Source: JANRKG01 sp033763635 (GTDB lineage: Bacteria > Cyanobacteriota > Cyanobacteriia > GCF-001939115). From it: a DNA stretch of 18,696 nucleotides. Position numbers and translations under genes: made by a program. The stretch lies in NCBI GenBank assembly GCA_033763635.1, contig JANRKG010000344.1, positions 1 through 18,696 on the forward strand. Reading direction: 5' to 3'. Under the pieces are notes generated by a model that was not told the origin of the DNA, did no database searches, and saw only the letters and a program-made list of their open reading frames with translations. Of the stretch, positions 1-7,550 are shown piece by piece. Within the stretch, counting starts at the first letter, position 1, and every line of letters starts with the position of its first letter.

Positions 1-205
1 AAGCAAGACCCCACCCCCAACCCCCACCCGGGCGCATTATGCACACCAGGGCCCCAAAAGGAGGAGCCGCGGGAGGGGGGGGCCAAGACCAACTGGTGGG
101 GGGATGGGAGGGAACCGTATTGGTCGTCATTTGGGGCCGAGTCATGGGCGGCGGTGGCGGCAATGGGAGATGAGCAGCCCCAGACGAAGCGACAAGGGGG
201 GGGCT
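1..205. other. Low-complexity C/G homopolymer stretch at window edge
   Basis: Runs of C (bases 9-30) and of G (about 74-82, 97-103 and 195-203) occur here at a density not seen elsewhere in the window. They fall in the Pro/Gly-rich tail of the partial kinase. Either the tail is really a proline-rich linker, or base calls at a contig end are unreliable and the frame below about 205 is wrong. Confidence 0.5.
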
Positions 206-1102
206 ACTCATCGCCTGATTCAGGTCTTTGATCACCTCATCCGCTGACTGGTATCGATCGCCCACCAAATCCTTCAACAGGCGATCGAGAATTTGAGCCA
301 ATCGATCGCTAATCTTGCCACCCCGTTGAGCCAGTTGCTCTCGCCAAACCCATTTTCCTGCCAGGGGATCATATAAATCATGGGGATGGGATTGGGTTAG
401 TAGAAAAATGCAAATGGCTCCCAGGCTATAGAGATCGCTGGCGGGAAACGCTTTACCACTTCGCAATTGCTCCATCGGCGAAAAGCCTTCAGTGCCGATG
501 CGCGTCCCCGTCATAATCGGTGAGACCCCGATTACTTGCTTCGAGACTCCAAAATCAATCAACATCAGCCGACCGTCTGCCTGTCGTCGCATGATATTGG
601 TAGGGGTGATATCCCGATGGATCACTTGGCGATCGTGAATGAACTTCAAAACGGGTAGAACCCCCTGCAAGAGTTCCCGAATGCGTTGTTCGCTAAAGGC
701 ACCCTGCCGCTGCAACTCCTGAGCCAGGTTTTGGCCTTCAACAAATTCCTGTACCAGATACAGGCGTTGGCTCTGCTCAAAATAGGCCAGTAGGGTCGGA
801 ATTTGAGGATGCTCTCCCAGTTCATTCAGGCGCATCGCTTCCTGGGAAAACATTTCGATCGCCTTATCTAGAGATTTAGCCCCATGAAACTGGGGAGAAA
901 ACTGCTTAATCACACAGCGGGTTTTTAAACGATCTTCATCCAGTGCTAAGTAGGTTCTGCCAAACCCTCCCTGACCTAAGGTTTGGATGACACGGTAACG
1001 ATTTCGGAGCAACGGATTTAGCTCTGCCCCACAACTGCGGCAAACTGCGGCATCATCCGAGTTCTGCGGCTGCTGGCAGGCTGGGTTTAGGCAACAGATC
1101 AT
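1..1102 (-). CDS. Four-Cys Ser/Thr protein kinase (C-terminus cut by window edge)
   Basis: Partial gene: the reading frame is open from an ATG at 1102 to base 2 (about 367 codons) and leaves the window. Residues 1-24 carry the four-Cys motif (C4, C9, C21, C24), probably a zinc-binding knuckle. A Hanks-type kinase domain follows at about 36-295: glycine loop GQGGFG near 44-49, the VIK lysine at K66, catalytic loop HRDITPTN near 162-169, DFG at 183-185, and a GTEGFSPMEQ activation segment. The lysine normally present in HRDxKPxN is replaced by threonine. After residue 300 the frame is Pro- and Gly-rich and runs into C/G homopolymers, so the tail is unreliable. It is close in sequence to the next gene downstream on the genome strand order (start 3108), which suggests tandem duplication. 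No clear Shine-Dalgarno precedes the ATG. Role inferred: cytosolic phosphorylation signalling; substrate unknown. Confidence 0.88.
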   Translation of the reverse strand, partial: MICCLNPACQQPQNSDDAAVCRSCGAELNPLLRNRYRVIQTLGQGGFGRTYLALDEDRLKTRCVIKQFSPQFHGAKSLDKAIEMFSQEAMRLNELGEHPQIPTLLAYFEQSQRLYLVQEFVEGQNLAQELQRQGAFSEQRIRELLQGVLPVLKFIHDRQVIHRDITPTNIMRRQADGRLMLIDFGVSKQVIGVSPIMTGTRIGTEGFSPMEQLRSGKAFPASDLYSLGAICIFLLTQSHPHDLYDPLAGKWVWREQLAQRGGKISDRLAQILDRLLKDLVGDRYQSADEVIKDLNQAMSSPPLVASSGAAHLPLPPPPPMTRPQMTTNTVPSHPPTSWSWPPPPAAPPFGALVCIMRPGGGWGWGLA

Positions 1103-1230
1103 TGGGAACTACAATTGACGATTGTTCCTATTGTCGCCTCTTGTCATCCTCTGCGGCAAAAGGAGCGTGAATATCCTTCTCAGCGGGGGGGGTAGAGAGA
1201 CAGGAGAAGGGTATTGACAACTCACTGACC

Positions 1231-3108
1231 TTAAAGGGCTTGCCAAACTTGAACGTTCTTATCTGCACTGCCACTGACAATTTGGATAATGGGCTGGGGA
1301 GTGATATTTTGCGTATTGATCGCCACCGCATTCACCCACCAAGTATGGCTGGTGAGGGTATGGAGAGGCCGTCCGGTCGGGAGTTCCCACAGGCGCACCG
1401 TGTTGTCGTGGCTTCCGCTAATGAGAAGCCTGCCATTCAGACCGATCGCCACTGTTACCACTACATCGGTATGGTCCGTCAGGGTTTGCAAAACCTGACC
1501 CATCTTCAGATCCCAGAGCTTGATGGTACTGTCATCACTGCCACTGGCCAGAATTTGCCCGTTGGAACTGATAGCGATCGCATTCACCCGACTGGAGTGA
1601 CGGGTCAAGGTCAGGGCTAAGACACCCGTTTTCAAGTCCCAGACCCGAATGGTTTTGTCGGTACTGCCGCTGACGATCGTTTTCCCATCCGGGCTGATCG
1701 CGACTGCATGCACTGGACCTGTGTGCCCCGTCAGCGTGTGAATCAACTTACCTGTTTTCAAATCCCATACTTTGAGGGTCTGATCATCGCTGCCACTCAC
1801 CATGACCTGCCCCCGCAGACCAAAGGCAAGCGCATTGACCCAATTCGTATGTTCGGAAAACGTATGTAAAAGTTGTGCCCGCTCCAAATGCCAGAGCCGA
1901 ATCGTTTTGTCACTGCTTCCGGTTGCGAGAATGCGCCCATTGGGATGCATGACGGCTGTATGAATTGCCCCCGTATGACCTGTCAACGTGTGCAGCAAAT
2001 CACCTTGTTCCAGGCTCCACAACCGAATTGTTTTGTCACTGCTGCCACTCGCCAGGGTTTTGCCATCGGGACTGACCGCAACGGCCCGTACCCGATCCGT
2101 ATGCCCCGTCAGGGTATAAAGGGTTTGCCAGGAAAGGGGCAGACTGGGACCGGACGGGATGACCGGGACTAAAGAGGGGGAAGTTCCTGGATCAGCGGGA
2201 AGTTGGATGGGCTTCCCCTCCAGATCCCGCAGAACCGCTTCTGCTGACTGATAACGCTCGACAACCGCATCCTTTAACAACCGATCTAAAATTTGTTCCA
2301 GACGCGAACTGAGGGCAAACCCCTGACTCGTCAGATGCTCCTTCCAGAACCAACGCCCTGCCAGGGGATCGTAAAGGCTATCGGGTTTTACCCTGGTCAA
2401 CAAATGAACACAGGTTGCCCCCAAACTATACAGGTCACTGGCGGGATAAGCCTTACCGCCACGCCACTGTTCCATCGGTGCATAGCCTTCAGTGCCAATC
2501 TTCGTCCCAACTTTGCTGCCTTCGCCCTCTAATTGCTTAGCAACTCCAAAGTCAATGAGCACCAGCCTCCGATCGACCCGCGATCGAAGAATGTTCCCTG
2601 GCTTGATGTCTCGATGGATGACGTTGCGATCGTGAACATACTTCAGAACGGGCAAGATATCCGTTAGTAACTCTCGAATCTTCTGCTCACTAAAAGGCCC
2701 CTGGAGGTGGAGTTCCTGAAACAGGTTATGCCCTTCAATAAATTGTTGAATGAGATACAAACGGCCTTCCTGCTCAAAGTAAGCCAGCAGGGTAGGGATT
2801 TGGGGATGGGAACCCAATTCATCCAGGCGAACCGCTTCCCGATTAAACATCTGAATTGCCTTTTCCAGGGCAGCCTGTTTCAGAGTCCCCGTTCCTTTGG
2901 GTTGGGGCAAAAATTGCTTAATCACACACCGTCCCTGAAGACGATGTTCATCCACTGCCACAAACGTGCGTCCAAATCCCCCCTCGCCGATCGGCAACAG
3001 TGCCCGATAGCGATCTTTTAGCAGAAGCGTTGAGCCACAAACCTGGCAAAACTTCATCTGAATTGGATTTTGAGGCTTGGCGCACTCTGGATTGAGGCAG
3101 TAACTCAT
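1231..3108 (-). CDS. Four-Cys Ser/Thr protein kinase fused to seven-blade WD40 propeller
   Basis: A 625-residue signalling kinase. Residues 1-24 hold the four-Cys motif with the same spacing as the neighbouring kinase (C4, C9, C21, C24). The kinase domain spans about 34-296: glycine loop GEGGFG 41-46, K64, catalytic loop HRDIKPGN 165-172 with D167, DFG 186-188, and activation segment GTEGYAPMEQ. All catalytic residues are present, so activity is expected. A Pro-rich linker (about 300-326) leads to seven WD40 repeats (about 328-625), each ending in (I/L/V)xxW, enough for one closed propeller that would serve as a protein-docking surface. No transmembrane segment is seen, so it is probably cytosolic. 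Kinase-WD40 fusions of this type are known in cyanobacteria. The ATG has no obvious Shine-Dalgarno. It lies 128 bp upstream of the partial kinase on the same strand, so co-transcription is possible. Specific substrate unknown. Confidence 0.96.
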   Translation of the reverse strand: MSYCLNPECAKPQNPIQMKFCQVCGSTLLLKDRYRALLPIGEGGFGRTFVAVDEHRLQGRCVIKQFLPQPKGTGTLKQAALEKAIQMFNREAVRLDELGSHPQIPTLLAYFEQEGRLYLIQQFIEGHNLFQELHLQGPFSEQKIRELLTDILPVLKYVHDRNVIHRDIKPGNILRSRVDRRLVLIDFGVAKQLEGEGSKVGTKIGTEGYAPMEQWRGGKAYPASDLYSLGATCVHLLTRVKPDSLYDPLAGRWFWKEHLTSQGFALSSRLEQILDRLLKDAVVERYQSAEAVLRDLEGKPIQLPADPGTSPSLVPVIPSGPSLPLSWQTLYTLTGHTDRVRAVAVSPDGKTLASGSSDKTIRLWSLEQGDLLHTLTGHTGAIHTAVMHPNGRILATGSSDKTIRLWHLERAQLLHTFSEHTNWVNALAFGLRGQVMVSGSDDQTLKVWDLKTGKLIHTLTGHTGPVHAVAISPDGKTIVSGSTDKTIRVWDLKTGVLALTLTRHSSRVNAIAISSNGQILASGSDDSTIKLWDLKMGQVLQTLTDHTDVVVTVAIGLNGRLLISGSHDNTVRLWELPTGRPLHTLTSHTWWVNAVAINTQNITPQPIIQIVSGSADKNVQVWQAL

Positions 3109-3207
3109 GGCAAAACAATAGAACCTGTGATAGTCTCCCCGTTTTAGGAAGCGTTAGGGAGCGCCAGGAGAGCCAAACATGACAGGAAAGCCGCGATGGA
3201 CATCCTC

Positions 3208-3243
3208 TTACAATTTACTGGGTTTTTACAATTTACTGGGTTT
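3208..3243. repeat. Perfect 18-bp tandem direct repeat, two copies
   Basis: The unit TTACAATTTACTGGGTTT occurs at 3208-3225 and again immediately at 3226-3243 with no mismatch. It lies about 100 bp upstream of the WD40 kinase start. It could be a recent slippage duplication or a pair of regulatory sites. Confidence 0.9.
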
Positions 3244-3326
3244 TACTGATTCATGCTGTTAGGGATTGAGAAGCATTCTATACAACTTAGCCCAATCTAC
3301 TCGAATCGCCCAATGAACAAGTTTAC

Positions 3327-3361
3327 GAGGCAGAAGGTAGGGGGCAGAGGGCAGAAGAGAG
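3327..3361. repeat. Purine-rich GGCAGARG minisatellite-like repeat
   Basis: Three close copies of GGCAGA(A/G)G occur at 3329-3336, 3343-3350 and 3350-3357. Purine tracts of this kind are scattered between genes in many cyanobacterial genomes. A related tract lies at 12126-12153. Confidence 0.6.
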
Positions 3362-3422
3362 ATTACAACATAGTCGTTTCAACCTGGCAAACGGCCCCAT
3401 CCTGAAGGGAGACTGCTATCGC

Positions 3423-3728
3423 TCAAACCTCTTTTGAGTCCTTAGATTGCTGAAGTTGCACGATCGCCTGTCGAAAACCCAGGACCACCAGAATATTTGC
3501 CAGGGTCAGAAAGAATTCGGCACCCCCATGTAACCAGTCCACATTTGCCAGGGAAAGGTTGAAGGCTTTCTGAGCGTAAAGGCCAGCCGGAATGGTAATC
3601 GCCACAAACAGAAGGGTCGTGTAAAAGCCAATCAGGGCCAAACGAGGCATCCGTCCCGATCGTGTCAAAAACCACAAAAACCCTAGATAGGGAAAGAGGG
3701 AAAGGGCAAACAACGTTTCTTTCGACAC
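3423..3728 (-). CDS. DUF3593 family small membrane protein
   Basis: A 101-residue hydrophobic protein recognised from memory as the DUF3593 family of cyanobacteria and plastids. Three likely membrane helices are seen at about 3-22, 27-52 and 65-88. The conserved-looking segments include SLFPYLGFLWFLTRS at the N-terminus and WLHGGAEFFLTLANI in the third helix region. The start is GTG at 3728, supported by a strong Shine-Dalgarno (AAGGAGAG) four bases upstream that overlaps the stop codon of the preceding ycf49-type gene. The two genes are only 11 bp apart and are therefore almost certainly one transcript. Biochemical function is unknown. The pairing suggests that the two proteins act together, probably in the thylakoid or plasma membrane (inference). 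Confidence 0.88.
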   Translation of the reverse strand: MSKETLFALSLFPYLGFLWFLTRSGRMPRLALIGFYTTLLFVAITIPAGLYAQKAFNLSLANVDWLHGGAEFFLTLANILVVLGFRQAIVQLQQSKDSKEV

Positions 3729-3732
3729 AATT

Positions 3733-3740
3733 CTCTCCTT
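3733..3740 (-). promoter_or_regulatory. Ribosome binding site fixing the GTG start at 3728
   Basis: On the minus strand AAGGAGAG (3740 down to 3733) precedes GTG at 3728 by four bases. It overlaps the TAA stop of the upstream gene (3742-3740) by one base, which implies translational coupling of the pair. Confidence 0.75.
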
Positions 3741-4051
3741 TATCTACTCTCAACATTGTTTTGACTTCCCCGCCAGATCCACCAGCCCGCCACTAGCAGG
3801 GTGCAGTTCCCAATCAGAGTGGTACTCGCTTGAACCGTCACGAGCCATTCCAGATCCGGAGAGTTGTCAAAGTAATGCCAGGTACAGGCACACATCGCAC
3901 TCACTAGAGCGGGCAGCATCGCGAACGAAAGCCAACCCCAATCACGTTTTTGGCTGATTTCTCCATAGACCCAGATCAACCAGATTGCCGTGATCCATTC
4001 GATTACACTGGAAATGTGAATGACCCAGGTGGGAATTGAAAGTGCGTGCAT
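3740..4051 (-). CDS. ycf49: Ycf49-like (DUF2499) membrane protein
   Basis: A 103-residue membrane protein of the Ycf49/DUF2499 type, a family found in cyanobacteria, algal plastid genomes and plant nuclear genomes. The N-terminal block ALSIPTWVIHISSVIEW (residues 3-19) is what I recognise. Helices are likely at about 8-28, 39-60 and 68-95. The loop after the first helix, YGEISQKRDWGW, is charged. The ATG at 4051 has no good Shine-Dalgarno. It is first in a two-gene unit with the DUF3593 gene. It is divergent from csaB, with only 31 bp between the two start codons, so the promoters must overlap or lie inside the neighbouring coding sequences. Function is unknown. The family assignment rests on memory of the motif, not a search. 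Confidence 0.85.
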   Translation of the reverse strand: MHALSIPTWVIHISSVIEWITAIWLIWVYGEISQKRDWGWLSFAMLPALVSAMCACTWHYFDNSPDLEWLVTVQASTTLIGNCTLLVAGWWIWRGSQNNVESR

Positions 4052-4082
4052 AGGGAAAGGGTATATTTAGGCAAACTTAATT

Positions 4083-5132
4083 ATGAGGCAGATGCGGGCA
4101 GTTTTGTGTGGCTACTATGGTCAGGGGAATGGGGGCGATGAGGCATTATTGGCTTCCCTCCTTCAGATGCTCCCTGCCTCTGTGGAACCGATCGTTCTCT
4201 CAGGAAATCCGGCTCAAACTAAAAAACGCTACGGAGTCCAAACCTGCGATCGCAAATCTTTTGGGGCGGTTCTGCAAGCGTTGCGTCAGTCCCAGGCTTT
4301 TATCTGGGGTGGGGGCAGTCTGATGCAGGATGTTACCAGTGCCGCCAGTCCCTTCTACTATGGGGGATTGATGGGACTGGCGCAACAAATGGGCCTGACG
4401 ACGATCGCCTGGGCGCAGGGCATTGGTCCCCTGAACCGTCAAGCCACTCGTTGGGTGACTCGCCAAGCCTTAAAGGGATGCCATGCCATCAGTGTCCGGG
4501 ATGAGGGGTCTGCTCGATTGTTGCTCGACTGGCAATTACCCAACCTGATGGCCCCTGACCCCGTATGGGCACTGGAGGCAAAGCCTGTTCAAGGGTTGTG
4601 GGATCTCCCGGCCCCACGCATTGCAGTCGCCCTCCGGCCCCATCCGTTACTGACTTCTGATCGTTTAACCCAGATCACCCGCGCTTTAGGAGATCTGCAA
4701 AAAGCAACCGAAGCCTGTGTGCTGCTGGTGCCCTTCCAGCCAGGGAAAGATCTGGCCATTGCCGAGGCAATTCAGCCCCACCTGCCAGGACCAAACCAGA
4801 TTGTGACGCTAGAAGACCCCCAGGAACTCAAAGGATTGTTTCGCGGCGTGGAGATGACGATCGCAATGCGGTTTCATGGTCTGATTATGGCAGCAGCGGA
4901 GGGGTGCCGATGCTTTGCGATCAGCTATGACCCGAAGGTGAGTCAGTTGATGGTAGAAGTGGGGCTATCGGGCTGGGAACTCGCAGACATGCCCAACAAC
5001 CCTCATGAAATCAGTCACTCTTGGCTAGAATGCTATGCTAACGGTGATCCTTTATCGGCCCATCGCATTCAAGCTTTGACAGACCGGGCACTGCTGCATC
5101 GGGACCTCTTAGCCGAAGTGCTGGAAAGCTGA
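4083..5132 (+). CDS. csaB: Polysaccharide pyruvyl transferase CsaB
   Basis: CsaB transfers pyruvate from phosphoenolpyruvate to a secondary cell-wall polysaccharide; in Gram-positive bacteria this creates the anchor for SLH-domain surface proteins. Cyanobacteria have SLH-type porins, so a similar envelope role is likely here (inference). The 349-residue protein shows the family landmarks: CGYYGQGNGGDEALL (9-23), WGGGSLMQDVTS (75-86), AWAQGIGPL (109-117), SVRDEGSARLL (137-147), the MRFHG signature (262-266) and SYDPKV (281-286). Length is normal for the family. The ATG at 4092 (MRAVLCGYYG) fits the usual N-terminus better and has GAGG just upstream, so the true start may be there. It is divergent from ycf49. 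A 328-bp gap follows before the phosphatase gene on the same strand. Confidence 0.93.
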   Translation: MRQMRAVLCGYYGQGNGGDEALLASLLQMLPASVEPIVLSGNPAQTKKRYGVQTCDRKSFGAVLQALRQSQAFIWGGGSLMQDVTSAASPFYYGGLMGLAQQMGLTTIAWAQGIGPLNRQATRWVTRQALKGCHAISVRDEGSARLLLDWQLPNLMAPDPVWALEAKPVQGLWDLPAPRIAVALRPHPLLTSDRLTQITRALGDLQKATEACVLLVPFQPGKDLAIAEAIQPHLPGPNQIVTLEDPQELKGLFRGVEMTIAMRFHGLIMAAAEGCRCFAISYDPKVSQLMVEVGLSGWELADMPNNPHEISHSWLECYANGDPLSAHRIQALTDRALLHRDLLAEVLES

Positions 5133-5460
5133 TTAAAAACCTGTCTGTCTGCTTTCAATCGGAGAGGAGGTGCCCGTTTGCTTCACAGTTCTTTTGAGCG
5201 GGAGAAGGGAAAGGCACCGATCGATCAAAAAATTGATAAAAAAAGGGTGAAGCTCAAGATTTTTTAAGGATAGTCCACTACAGCCTTGAATTCTATGGAA
5301 ATAGTTGAATTTAGACCGCACTAAAAATGATTGGTCTGAAAATGGCGAAAGCAAGGTTAAGCCACTATGATTTTGGCATTAACCTACTGAAAGTCTCTCC
5401 TTCAGAGGGATATCAACCTCTTCTAGCTAGCGCCGATCGCGGGAATTAAGGAAGCCCTAT
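5133..5460. other. Intergenic region before the phosphatase operon
   Basis: This 328-bp AT-richer gap separates csaB from the phosphatase-aroK-argB run. It presumably carries the operon promoter. I cannot place a convincing -35/-10 pair. A six-base inverted repeat (GGTGCC at 5169, GGCACC at 5213) has too long a loop to call a terminator. Confidence 0.6.
5448..5454 (+). promoter_or_regulatory. Shine-Dalgarno of the phosphatase gene
   Basis: AAGGAAG ends six bases before the ATG at 5461 and supports that start. Confidence 0.65.
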
Positions 5461-7542
5461 ATGCTTATCTGTCCCCAGTGTCAGTTTGAAAACCCAGATG
5501 AAAATCGTTTTTGTCAGGAATGTGGGACATCCCTCACGCAACAGACCTGCCAGGAATGTGGAACAAAGGTTGAGTTTGGAACTCAGACCTGTCCGACCTG
5601 TGGTGCGGTGACAGGAGGAGTTTGGTGGGCAATCCTCACCCTTCAAGAAGCCCCATCGACAGCAGACTCCTCTGTTGGTTTAGAAACCGGAGAGACTGAG
5701 TATTTCGACTCCCATAAACGGTATCGGCTGCTGAAATGGCTCCCTTCAGATAGCATGGGTTCTCCCCTGGAAAGGCAAGCACGGGTTGTTGATTGCCAAC
5801 CATTCCAACTGTCTCCTTTAGAAACCCTCCTCAGGCAGCAAGCCGCTTCGGACGAATTGCCCGCCGGAGAGAGTGAAGGAGAGGAAGGCGCTTTAAGTAA
5901 GTCCTTTCAATCTCTGGGAATTCCAGCGATCGTTGAACCTTATATCCTGCTTCAGGCCCAATTCCATCAGGCGTTGCCTATCCTGCATGATGCCTGGGAA
6001 GAAGCAGAGAAATCCGTGTTACTCTTGGAGGATCGCACTGGTTTTCCGCTCCTGGCCGATCGATGGTCCGATGCAGAAGTTCCCCCGCTGCAAATTCTGC
6101 ACTGGTTGCATGAAATGGTAGAACTCTGGGCAGCCCTGGAACCCTGGCAATGCCGTCAAAGTCTCCTGAATCTTTCCAATCTACGGCTCGATGAAGATCA
6201 TGTTGTTTGCCTCCAACGACTTTATCAAGAGCAATCGGGAGCATCCTTCTCTTTACAACAGCTTGGCGACCTGTGGAACGATCTCTTTAGTCGGACCCAG
6301 CGGACCCAAATCGGCTCGATCGCACTCCTCATCCACGACTTGCAAACGGGTGCTTTGGCAACCCTGGAAGAGGTCCAGATGCGAGTTCAGACAATTGCCT
6401 ACGAATTTCAATCTCAAGAAATGGCTTCTAAACTGGAACAGGCATTAGAAGACGAAATTCCCCTCGTGATTCGTGCAACGCCCATTGAAACTTCCTCACA
6501 GCCAGCGAGGGAGGCCAGCCCTCCCCTTGATTCCATGAAAGAAGGGAGTTCCCCAGTCGATGAGTTAACCCTATCCTTCGAGGAAGATGACGAGGACGAC
6601 GACAACGACGACGATCGCGATGAAGGGGATGACATCCCAACGATTGTGCTACCGATGCAACTCTACAGCCTGGAGGATGCAGGGCGTACTGATGTCGGGC
6701 GGCAGCGGGATCACAACGAAGACTTTTTCGGCGTACAAACCGAGTTACATAAAGTGGATACTCCTTCGGGCAGATCTGTTCGGGCGAGGGGGTTGTACAT
6801 CCTCTGTGATGGCATGGGGGGCCATGCCGGAGGGGAAGTTGCCAGTGCCCTGGCAGTGAATACATTGAAGCAATACTTCCAGGACACCTGGCTGGCCTAT
6901 CCTGTCATGGAAGATGGGAAGTTGATTCGCCCAATGGGAAATGCAGCCCTGCCCTCAGAGGAGAGCATCCGGGAAGCCATTTATCTCGCGAATAAAGCCA
7001 TCTATGACGAAAACCAGTTAAATGCGCGATCGGGCAGTGGACGCATGGGAACGACCCTGGTGCTCGTGCTGCTCCAGGATACGCGGGTGGCTGTGGCCCA
7101 TGTGGGGGATAGCCGCCTTTATTGTGTCAGTCGTCGTCGTGGGTTAGAACAAATCACCTCCGATCATGATGTGGGCCAGCGGGAAATTCAGAGAGGGGTT
7201 GAGCCGACGATCGCCTACGCCCGTCCCGATGCCTTCCAACTCACCCAGGCATTAGGACCCAGGGATGAGAATTTTGTGAATCCAGATGTCCATTTTCTGG
7301 ATTTGAACGAGGATACGTTGCTCCTCCTGTGCTCCGATGGTCTGACGGATAGTGATTTGGTTGAAACCCACTGGCGCACCCATCTGGAAAGCCTGCTCAG
7401 TTCTCAAACAAATTTAGAACGGGGAGTCAGTCAGTTGATTGACCTCGCAAACCAGTACAATGGGCACGACAACATCACGGCTGTGGCGATTCGCTTAAAG
7501 GTCCGCCCCAATCTGGAGATGATGAAGATGAAACAGGGTTAA
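5461..7542 (+). CDS. Zinc-ribbon / pseudokinase-like / PP2C protein phosphatase
   Basis: A 693-residue metal-dependent Ser/Thr phosphatase. Residues 1-50 hold two tandem zinc ribbons (C4, C7, C18, C21 and C30, C33, C44, C47). Residues about 86-330 resemble a kinase fold without catalytic motifs: YRLLKWL like a first beta strand, KSVLLLEDRTGFPLL like beta 4-5, and NLSNLRLDEDHVVCLQRL where HRD/DFG would lie. An extremely acidic linker follows (374-391). The PP2C domain spans about 402-680 with DVGRQRDHNED (411-421), LCDGMGGHAGGE (448-459), GRMGTTL (527-533), VAHVGDSRLY (545-554), LCSDGLTDSD (623-632) and GHDN (668-671). The metal-binding aspartates D450, D626 and D670 are present, so activity is expected. 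It is first of a three-gene run, eight bases ahead of aroK. It could counteract the kinases at 1-3108 (inference). No membrane segment is seen. Confidence 0.94.
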   Translation: MLICPQCQFENPDENRFCQECGTSLTQQTCQECGTKVEFGTQTCPTCGAVTGGVWWAILTLQEAPSTADSSVGLETGETEYFDSHKRYRLLKWLPSDSMGSPLERQARVVDCQPFQLSPLETLLRQQAASDELPAGESEGEEGALSKSFQSLGIPAIVEPYILLQAQFHQALPILHDAWEEAEKSVLLLEDRTGFPLLADRWSDAEVPPLQILHWLHEMVELWAALEPWQCRQSLLNLSNLRLDEDHVVCLQRLYQEQSGASFSLQQLGDLWNDLFSRTQRTQIGSIALLIHDLQTGALATLEEVQMRVQTIAYEFQSQEMASKLEQALEDEIPLVIRATPIETSSQPAREASPPLDSMKEGSSPVDELTLSFEEDDEDDDNDDDRDEGDDIPTIVLPMQLYSLEDAGRTDVGRQRDHNEDFFGVQTELHKVDTPSGRSVRARGLYILCDGMGGHAGGEVASALAVNTLKQYFQDTWLAYPVMEDGKLIRPMGNAALPSEESIREAIYLANKAIYDENQLNARSGSGRMGTTLVLVLLQDTRVAVAHVGDSRLYCVSRRRGLEQITSDHDVGQREIQRGVEPTIAYARPDAFQLTQALGPRDENFVNPDVHFLDLNEDTLLLLCSDGLTDSDLVETHWRTHLESLLSSQTNLERGVSQLIDLANQYNGHDNITAVAIRLKVRPNLEMMKMKQG

Positions 7543-7550
7543 GAGTAGGA

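Larger units (their letters stand above)
3109..3422. other. Intergenic region with short repeats, no gene
   Basis: This 314-bp gap lies between the WD40 kinase gene (starts at 3108, minus) and the small membrane-protein unit (ends at 3423, minus). I see no coding frame of interest. It should hold the kinase promoter and the 3' end of the ycf49-DUF3593 transcript. It contains an 18-bp tandem duplication (3208-3243) and a purine-rich GGCAGARG repeat (3327-3361). Confidence 0.7.

Noticed and set aside
1231..2118. Several long open frames opposite the WD40 part of the kinase gene (for example 1240-1620 and 1873-2172, plus)
   Set aside because: They are mirror frames of the repeated WD40 coding sequence, have no recognisable domain and no ribosome site.
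5169..5218. Inverted repeat GGTGCC/GGCACC after csaB
   Set aside because: Only six bases with a 38-base loop; likely chance.
6414..6635. Serine-rich minus-strand frame
   Set aside because: It is the antisense reading of the acidic Asp/Glu linker of the phosphatase; low complexity, no start signal.
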